A stretch of 64,000 nucleotides of DNA from Tolypeutes matacus (Eukaryota > Chordata > Mammalia > Cingulata > Chlamyphoridae). Positions 56,956 to 64,000 of the stretch are shown in pieces. Below the pieces are notes generated by a model, which saw only the letters and a program-made list of their open reading frames with translations, was not told where the DNA came from and did no database searches. Position numbers and translations under genes: made by a program. The stretch spans positions 140,979 through 204,978 of the forward strand of contig JAKSZT010039576.1 in assembly GCA_026826555.1 (NCBI GenBank). Direction: 5' to 3'. The stretch's first letter is position 1, and the number at the start of each line of letters is the position of its first letter.

Positions 56956-59900
56956 TCATTCATATTATTGAGACCATACAATATCTGTCATTTTGTGACT
57001 GGCTTTTTTTCACTCAACATAATGTCATCAAGGTTCATCCATGTTGCCATGTTTGTCTCCATTTCATTACCTCTTGCAACAGCATAGCATTCCATCAAAG
57101 TTATATACCGCATTTTGTTCATTCACTGGTTGATGGACACTTGTGTTGTTTCCATCTTTTGACAATAGTGAATAATGAACATTGGTGTGAAAATGGCTGT
57201 CACAGTTTTCAGTTTTTTGGATATACTTCTAGTAGAGGGATTGCCGAATCATATGGCAGGTCTACATTGAGCTTCTTGAGGAACCACCAGACAGTATTCT
57301 AGAGTGGCCGCACCATTCGACATTCCCATCAACAGTGAAGGAGTGTTCCTGTTTCTCCCTATCCTCTACAAACTTTGGAATTTTCAGATTTTTTTTTTTA
57401 GTAATGATCATTCATTGAGTTATGAAATGATATGTCATTGTAGTTTTGATTTGCAGTTCTCTAATAGCTAGTGATATTGAATATTTTTCATGTGCGTTTG
57501 GCCATTTGCTTTTCCTCTTTGGAAAAATGTCTGAGTATTTTGCCCAGTATTAATTGCATTGTTTGCCCTTTTATCCTTGGGTTGTGTGATCTCTTTATAT
57601 AGCATGGAAATCACTTGTCAGATAGATGGCTTCCAAATAGTTTCTCTTATTGAGTAAGCTTCCTTTTCACATTCCACACAAAGTCTTTGAGGCGCAAAAG
57701 TGTTTATCGTTGACGAGGTCCCATTTATCCATTTTTTCTTTCATTGCTCATGTTTTCTTGTGGGTTTTAAGAAAATAGCACTTACTACCAGTTCTTGATG
57801 ATGTTTCCCTACATTTTCCTCTAGTCGTCTTATGGATCTAGCAGATATATTTAAGTCTTTTATTCTTTTTGAGTTTATGCTCTTATAAGGTGTGTGATAG
57901 GGATACTTTTTCCTTCTTTTGGATATGGATATCCAATTCTCTAAGCACCTGTTGTTTTTTCTTTTTTAATAGAAAGTACTGCCACAGATGGGTGGGGTTC
58001 ATAGCCTTTTCAAGAATCATGTGACCATAGATGTGCATGTCTGTTTCTGAAAAATCAGTTCAATTCCCTTTGTCTATATGTCTATATTAATGAGAGTAAC
58101 ATGCTCTTTTGACCATGGTAGCTAGGCAATATGAATTAAAGACAGGAAGTGAGAGCCACCCAACATGGTTCTTCTTTTTAAATTGTTTCTGGGTATTGGG
58201 GGACACTTATCCTTCCAAATAAATTTGATAATTGGATTTTCTCATTCTTTAGATAAGGCTTTTAGAATTTTTATTGGAATAGCATGTATTTGTAAATCGT
58301 TTGGGTAGAATTGACATCTTGGTGGTATTTTGCCTTCCAATCCATGGTAAAGGAATGCCATTCCATTTATTTAGGTGACCTTTGATTTCTTTAGCACTAC
58401 ATTGTAATTTTCTCAATTCAGGTCCTTTACATCCTTGGCTAAGTTTAATCTTAAATATTAGATACTTTTGGTTGGTGTTGTAAATTGAATATTATTCCTG
58501 ACTGGTCCTCAGATTGCTAATTGCTAGTATAGAAACATTTCTGAGTTTTGTGTATTGGTCTGCTATCCTACCACACTGCTGAACTCATTTATTAGCTCTA
58601 TTGGCTTTGTTGTAGATTTTTCAGGACTTTCTAAGTATAGGATCATTTCATCTGCAAATATCGAAAGTTTTTCTTCTTCTGTTCTGATTTGGATGCCTTT
58701 ATTTATTTTTCTTGCCTGATTACTCTAGCGAGAACATCTAGCAATATATTGAACAACAGTGGTGGCAGTAGGCATTCGTTTCATGTTCCAGATCTCAACA
58801 GGAAAGCTTTCAGCCTTTCACTATTGAAGACAATGTTGGCTGTTTGTTTTTCATAAATGGCTTTTATCCTGTTGAAAAAGTTTCCTTCAATTCCTACCTT
58901 TTTGAGTGTTTTTTTTAATCAAGAATGGATGCCAAATTTGTCAAATGCCTTTTCTGTGTCAATCAGGATGATCACATGAGTTTTTTCTTCTTTGATTTAA
59001 TACCGTGATGTGTTACACTGATTGATTTTCTTGTGTTGAACTATCCTTGTATGCTTGGGATAAAATCCACTTGATCATGACGAATAATTCTTATAAGGTG
59101 TTGTTGGATTTGATTAATCATTATTTTGTTGAATTTTGCATCTATGTTCATTAGGGAAATGGGTCTACACTTTTATTTTTTCATAATATCTTTATGAATT
59201 TGGTATTAGGCTGATGGAATTAATATTTTATTATTCCTATGTGTTCAATTGTTTGGAAGAGTTTTTGTAAGATTAATGTTAAATCTTCTTTGCGTGATTG
59301 GTAGAATTCACCTGTGAAGCCATCTGACCCAGAGCTTTTCATTTTGGGGAGGTTTTTGATAATAGTTTCAATCTCTTTGCTTGTGATTTGTTTGTTGAGT
59401 CTTCTACTTTTACTAGGGTCAGTGTGTTTCTGGAAATTTGTCCATTTCATCTATACTGTCTCATTTGTTAACCTACAGTTGTTCATTGTATCTTCTTATG
59501 ATCTCTTTCATTTCTGTGGGGTCAGTAGTAATGACCCCACCCCCACCCCCATTTCTGATTTTATATATTTGTATCTTCTCTCTCATTTTTTTTTTTTTTT
59601 GGTCATTGTAGCTAAGTTTTGGCAATTTTGCTTATCTTCTTGAAGCATCAACTTTTAGTTTTAGTAATTTTTCTCTACTGTTTTTTCTTTGTCCTCAAAT
59701 TCATTTATTTCTGCTCAAATCATTGTTATTTCTTTCCTTCTGCTTTTTTTGGGAATAGTTTGCTGCTCTTTTTTTTTTTTTTTTTTGGTTCCTCGTGTTG
59801 TGTAGTTAAGTCATTGATTTTAGCTATTTCATCCTTTTTAAAGTAAGCATTGATGGTTATAAATTTTCCTTTCTGCATCCTGTTTTGATAAGTTGTGTTC

Positions 59901-60740
59901 TCATTTTCATATTCCTAGAGGTATTTACTGATTTCTTTTGCAATTTCTCCTTTGAAATACTGTTTAAGAAAGTGTTGTTTAATCTCCATATATTTGTGAA
60001 ATTTTCCTTTTTCTGCCTGTTGTTGACTTGCAGCTTCATTCCATTATGATCAGAGATAGTGCTTTGCAGAAGTTTGATCTTTTTAAGTTTCTTGAGTTCG
60101 GTTTCGTTACTCAACTTATGGTCTATCTTAGAGAAAGATCCAAGAGCTCTTGAGAGTAATGTATATCCTGTGTTTCTAGGATTCAATAATCAATATATGT
60201 CTAATAGGATTAGTTCCCTTATCATATTATTCAAGCTCTCTGTTTCTTTGTAGATCATCTGCCCAGATGTTCTACCCAATAGTGATTGTAGTGTATTGCA
60301 ATCTCGAAATATTATTGTAGAAACATCTATTTCTCCCTTCAGTTTTTACAGTGTTTGCTTCATGCAATTTGGGGCACACTGGTTAGGTGCATACCTAGCT
60401 ATGATTGTTATCTCTTCCTTTTGGATTGCCCCTTTATCAATATAAAATGTCCTTCCTTGTCTCTAACAGCTTAGCATTTAAAGTCTATTTTATCCAATTT
60501 AAGTATAGCTAATCTAGCCTTTTTTTTTTTCTTCAGTTACTGCATTCGTGAAATATTTTTTCCAGCCTTTCACTTTCAATCTCTTGTTATCCTTTGTCCA
60601 AAGGTGAGTCTCTTGTAGACTGCATATATATGGCTCATATTTTCTTATTCATTCTGCCAGTCTGTGACTTTTGATTGGAGATTTGAATCCATTGACATTC
60701 AATGTTATTAATGTAAAGGCAGGTTTTACTTGACCCGTTT
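56956..60740 (-). pseudogene. L1 ORF2: L1 ORF2, minus strand, broken
   Basis: N-terminal endonuclease at about 60740-59860, including HKLSNETELKKL and DHNGMKL stretches. RT region at 59450-58600 (KMKSSGSDGFTGEFYQSRKEDL). The catalytic motif reads F-A-D-E near 58663-58652 (FADD expected). C-terminal domain to about 56960. Longest open stretches are about 109 codons. Confidence 0.82.
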
Positions 60741-60849
60741 TGACCTTTTCTTTTTATCTGTAATATCTTATTCACAGAAATAATTACACTTTTAATTACT
60801 TTTACTGATAATGGTCATTTCTAGAGCCTTTTTCAAGACCCTTTCTCAT

Positions 60850-61515
60850 GTCTTTTCAGGCCGTAGCACTACCTCTAGTATTTCCTGCAAGGTTGATCTC
60901 TTGGTTGCAAACTCTCACAATTTCTGTTTATCTATGAATATCTTAAATTTGCCCTCATTTTTGAAAGACAATCTTGCCAGATAAGGTTCTTTCCTGGCAT
61001 TTTTTTCACTTTCAGTACCTTAAATGTCCCATACATCTCCATTCCTCTCTCCATGGTTTCTGATGAGAAATCACCACTTAGTCTTATTGGGCATCCTTCA
61101 TATATGGTGAATCACATTTGTCTTACTGCTTTCCGACTTCTCTCTTTATCTTTCACAATTGGCATTCTGATTAGTATGTGTCTTGGAGTAGGTCTATTCA
61201 GATTTACTCAGATTGCAGTACCTTGTGCTTCTTGGACACAGATGTCTATGCCCTTTATTTTCTACCTTTATTTCCTCAAATGTCCTTTCTTCCCCTATTC
61301 CCTACTCCTCTCCTCCTGGGACACCCATGACACACAAGTTTGCACCTCTCTTGCCATCTTTTAGTTCCCCAAAACCCTGTTCAATTTTTTCCATTATTTA
61401 CTTTATCGTTTCTTTTGAGTGTTAACTTTCAGAGGCCTTGTCTTCAAGCTAACTGATTCTTTCTTCTGCCTCTATAAAACTGCTGCTTTATGTCTCCAGT
61501 GTGTTTTCCATTATT
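60850..61515 (-). pseudogene. L1 ORF1: L1 ORF1, minus strand, broken and 5'-truncated
   Basis: Minus-strand text includes the GVPGGEE-like RRM start near 61330-61310, a 'LVQEAQ'-type stretch near 61240, and the C-terminal domain near 60990-60900. The N-terminal part is missing because of the L1 tail at 61516. Confidence 0.75.
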
Positions 61516-61897
61516 TTTAAAGAAGCTTCAGATTACATAAACGTTATGTCAAAAAAATAGAAGATTCCAGTATACCCAACCCTCTCCCTCTCCCACACTT
61601 TTCCCCATTAATATCTTTCATTAGTGTGATACATCTGTTAAAATTTATGAGCACCTACTGAAGCATTGCTCCTAACCATGATCTATAGTTTACATTATGA
61701 TTTACACTTTGCATCACACAATTATATAAGTTTTGACAAAATGTGTAATGGCTTGTATTCCTCATTGCAATGTCATACAGAGCAATGCCAGTGTCACAAA
61801 ACTGCCCCATGTTAAACATATTCTTCTCTCTCCTTCCCCTCAGAACCTCTGGTGACCACTGCATTTATATCAGTGTTACAAGTTCTTCCATTCCTAG
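61516..61897 (-). mobile_element. L1 type B 3' UTR fragment, minus strand
   Basis: 'attacataaacgttatg' and 'cctcagaacctctggtg' are tail landmarks. It continues for about 19 bases after the LTR at 61898-62536 ('ctagaataataa'). Confidence 0.75.
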
Positions 61898-62536
61898 TGT
61901 AGCAGTTTGATATTGTTTATGAATTCCAAAAACAAATATTGGATTATGTTTGTGAACTGGTTTGGGCATATTAGATTGTATTGGATTCAGAGGTTTCACT
62001 TTTACTTGATTAAATAATGATTAAGGCTTTGATTTGGCCACATCAGTAGGATTTTGAGTTCCTGCCCCCTTGGTGGGCAGGGACTCACAGAGAAAATGAC
62101 AAGGTACAGGAGTTAGTGCGAATTTTGAGCTGAAGCCCAGGAAGTAAACACACAGGAGAAGAACACAGAGCAATAGAGATAGCTCCACAGACATGGCAGA
62201 GGCCCCAGGAAGAGAGATGAGCCATTCACCTGATAGTCTACAGGAGAGAAGCAATCCTGAGCATGGAGAGAATCAAGCCCCGTGGGGAGAGACAAAGCCT
62301 AGAGAGCTTAATGGCCTACAGCTGATATTGGAAGAAGATAGGACTACAGAGCATTGAGAGGAAGAGGAAAAATGAATGTCAGCAGCCATATTGCTCTGGC
62401 AACAGACTTTGGTGAGGGAAGTAAATTATGCTTTATGGCCTGGTAACTGTAAGTGTCTACCCAAAATAAATGCACTTTATAAAAGCCAACAGATTTCTGG
62501 TATTTTGCATCAGCACCCCTTTGGCTGACTAATACA
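61898..62536 (+). mobile_element. Solo LTR of the MaLR/ERVL-like family
   Basis: 639 bp, TGTAGCAGTTTGATAT to CTGACTAATACA. Flanking 5-bp sequences 'cctag' and 'gctag' fit a target duplication with one change. AATAAA in 'cccaaaataaatgcac'. Inserted in an L1 3' UTR fragment. Confidence 0.85.
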
Positions 62537-62559
62537 GCTAGAATAATAATAAGTTTGCT

Positions 62560-62945
62560 TTGGTCCACATACAGGAGAACTTCGAGAAAATTAACCACTG
62601 ATTTCTCATCTGAAACCATGGAAGTGAGAAGGCAGGGGTAGGACATAGTTAAGGTGCTAAAAGAAAAAAAAAATGCCAGCTAAGAATTCTGTAGCCAGCA
62701 AAGCTGGAACTCAAAAATGAGGAAAAATTAGTTAAAAATATTCACAGTTAAATGGAAATTGAGAGACTTTGTCAGCAAGAAACCTATCCTTCAAGAAATA
62801 CTAAAGGGAGTTCTACAAGTTGAAAAAAAAGAGGTCAAAAAGGTTTGGAAGAGAGGTAGAAAGGAAGATTATTGGTAAGAATAACTAAAAAGATAAAAAA
62901 GAGAAATAAAAAACAAAACATGACATATACAAACCTAAAGAAAAA
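62560..62945 (+). pseudogene. L1 ORF1: L1 ORF1 C-terminal domain, plus strand
   Basis: 'tgatttctcatctgaaacc' to 'tcaagaaatactaaagg' encodes the last ~80 residues of ORF1 in broken frames. It leads into ORF2 with the usual short spacer, so a 5'-truncated L1 starts here. Confidence 0.75.
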
Positions 62946-64000
62946 ATGGCAGATCTAAGTTCTGCCTTAACATTAATAACGTTGAATGTTAATGGATTAA
63001 ACTCTCCAATCAAAAGACACAGATTGACAGAATTGATAAAGAAATATGACCCGTGTATATGCTGTCTACAAGAAACTCACCTTAATCCCAGGGACAGAAG
63101 AAAGCTGCAAGTGAATGGTTGGAGAATGATTTTACATGCAAACAATAACCAAAAAAGTGCAGGACTAACTATATTAATATCAGACAAAATAGACTTTAAA
63201 TGCAAAACTATTGCAAGAGACAAAAATATCACAATATATTAATAAAAAGGGTTATCTATCAAGTAGAAAAACAATCATAAACATTTGTTCACCTAACCAG
63301 GCTGCTATAAAATACATGAGGCAAACACTGGAAAAACCAAGGGGAGAAATAGATACCTCTACAATTATAGTGGGGGAAATTAATACACTGCTATCACTAT
63401 TAGAACATATTGCCAGAGGGTCATGACAGAAACAGAACATGGAATAATATGTTACAGTATCTAGACTTAATAGACATACAGAACGTTAAACCCAAATACA
63501 AAGGCATATACATTCTTCTCAAGTGTACATGGTTCATTCTCCAGGATAGACCACATCCTAGGTCAGAGAACATGTATAAATGAGTTCAGAAAGAATGAAA
63601 TTGTGTGAAGTAATTTCTCAGACTACAATAGAATGACGCTGAAAATTAGGTAGGGGCTGAGAAACAGAATAGGCAGATAAATATGGAAGTTAAAACAAAC
63701 ATTCTTCAATAATCGATGGATCAAAGAGTAAATTGCAAAAGAAATCAGTGACTACCTTGAAATGAATGAAAATAAGAACACAACATACCAAAACCTATAA
63801 AATACAGCCAACGCAGATCTGAGAGGGAAATTTATAGCCACAAATGCTTATATTAAAAAAAAAGAAAGAGCCAAAATTAAAGACTTAACTACAACCTGGA
63901 GGAAGTAGAAAAAGAACACACTAATCCCAAAGCAATCAGTAGGAAGGAAATAACAAAGGGTAGAGCAGAGCTAAATGAATTGAGAATTTTAACAAAACCA
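62946..64000 (+). pseudogene. L1 ORF2: L1 ORF2 endonuclease region, broken, running off the window
   Basis: ATG at 62946; 98 codons open with Asn14 (TLNVNGLNSP) and Glu43 (CLQETHL) both kept. A frameshift follows near 63240, then stops. Endonuclease text continues to about 63650 (RIDHILG at about 63544), and the window ends in the spacer before RT. Confidence 0.85.

Larger units (their letters stand above)
56026..61515 (-). mobile_element. Minus-strand L1: ORF1, ORF2 and type A 3' UTR, broken
   Basis: Type A tail at 56026-56955, ORF2 at about 56956-60740 and ORF1 at about 60850-61515, in order on the minus strand. The 5' end is lost where another L1 tail begins at 61516. About 5.5 kb. Confidence 0.8.

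Overview
This window is mammalian genomic DNA with no host protein-coding gene that I can support. It is built almost entirely from retrotransposons and endogenous retroviruses inserted into one another. A SINE at about 26.6-27.1 kb has a tRNA-like head followed by repeated 'ggcccayg...gtgctggc' modules, as I recall for the DAS SINEs of armadillos. The L1 elements carry an unusually long 3' UTR that recurs many times. Together these suggest a xenarthran, most likely an armadillo (Dasypus-like); this is inference from repeat types. Two runs of N (100 at 6318-6417, 10 at 16935-16944) show a draft assembly.

Layout: 1-0.65 kb is an L1 3' end. 1.4-3.0 kb is a processed pseudogene of a Y-box cold-shock gene, best matched by YBX3. 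3.4-6.3 kb is the 5' part of a young L1 with a complete 326-codon ORF1 and an open ORF2 endonuclease that runs into the 100-N gap. 6.4-12.0 kb is an old minus-strand L1 split by two later 5'-truncated L1s. 12.7-13.9 kb is an LTR plus internal piece of a MaLR/ERVL-like element. 16.35-23.3 kb is a decayed minus-strand ERVL provirus (3' LTR, dUTPase, integrase, RNase H, RT, gag-like) interrupted by another LTR, a microsatellite and an L1 3' end. 23.3-25.5 kb is the 3' half of a minus-strand class I-like ERV, and gag/protease-like traces at 32.2-32.9 kb may be its 5' half. Between them lie the SINE, another L1 3' end with an LTR in it, a GC-rich minisatellite segment and a hairpin. 34.5-43.4 kb is a complete but broken L1 with insertions of its own, one of them a fragment of histone H3.3 (H3-3B). 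43.7-51.4 kb is a second broken full-length L1 with tandem ~110-bp promoter-like units and two LTR insertions. 51.4-64 kb is a patchwork of L1 pieces on both strands with a perfect 59-bp inverted repeat.

The genes do not form a pathway. What the window offers is insertion order: L1 as the engine (including for the YBX3 and H3-3B retrocopies, the SINE and an anonymous 547-bp insert), and retroviral LTRs as the second layer. The most unusual items are an open frame joining an L1 endonuclease remnant in frame to the C-terminal tail of histone H3.3, the monomer-type L1 5' UTR, the perfect fold-back repeat in an L1 tail, and a CpG-rich 382-bp solo LTR with an exact 6-bp target duplication. Element boundaries are read by eye against other copies in the window and may be off by tens of bases unless a target duplication is quoted.
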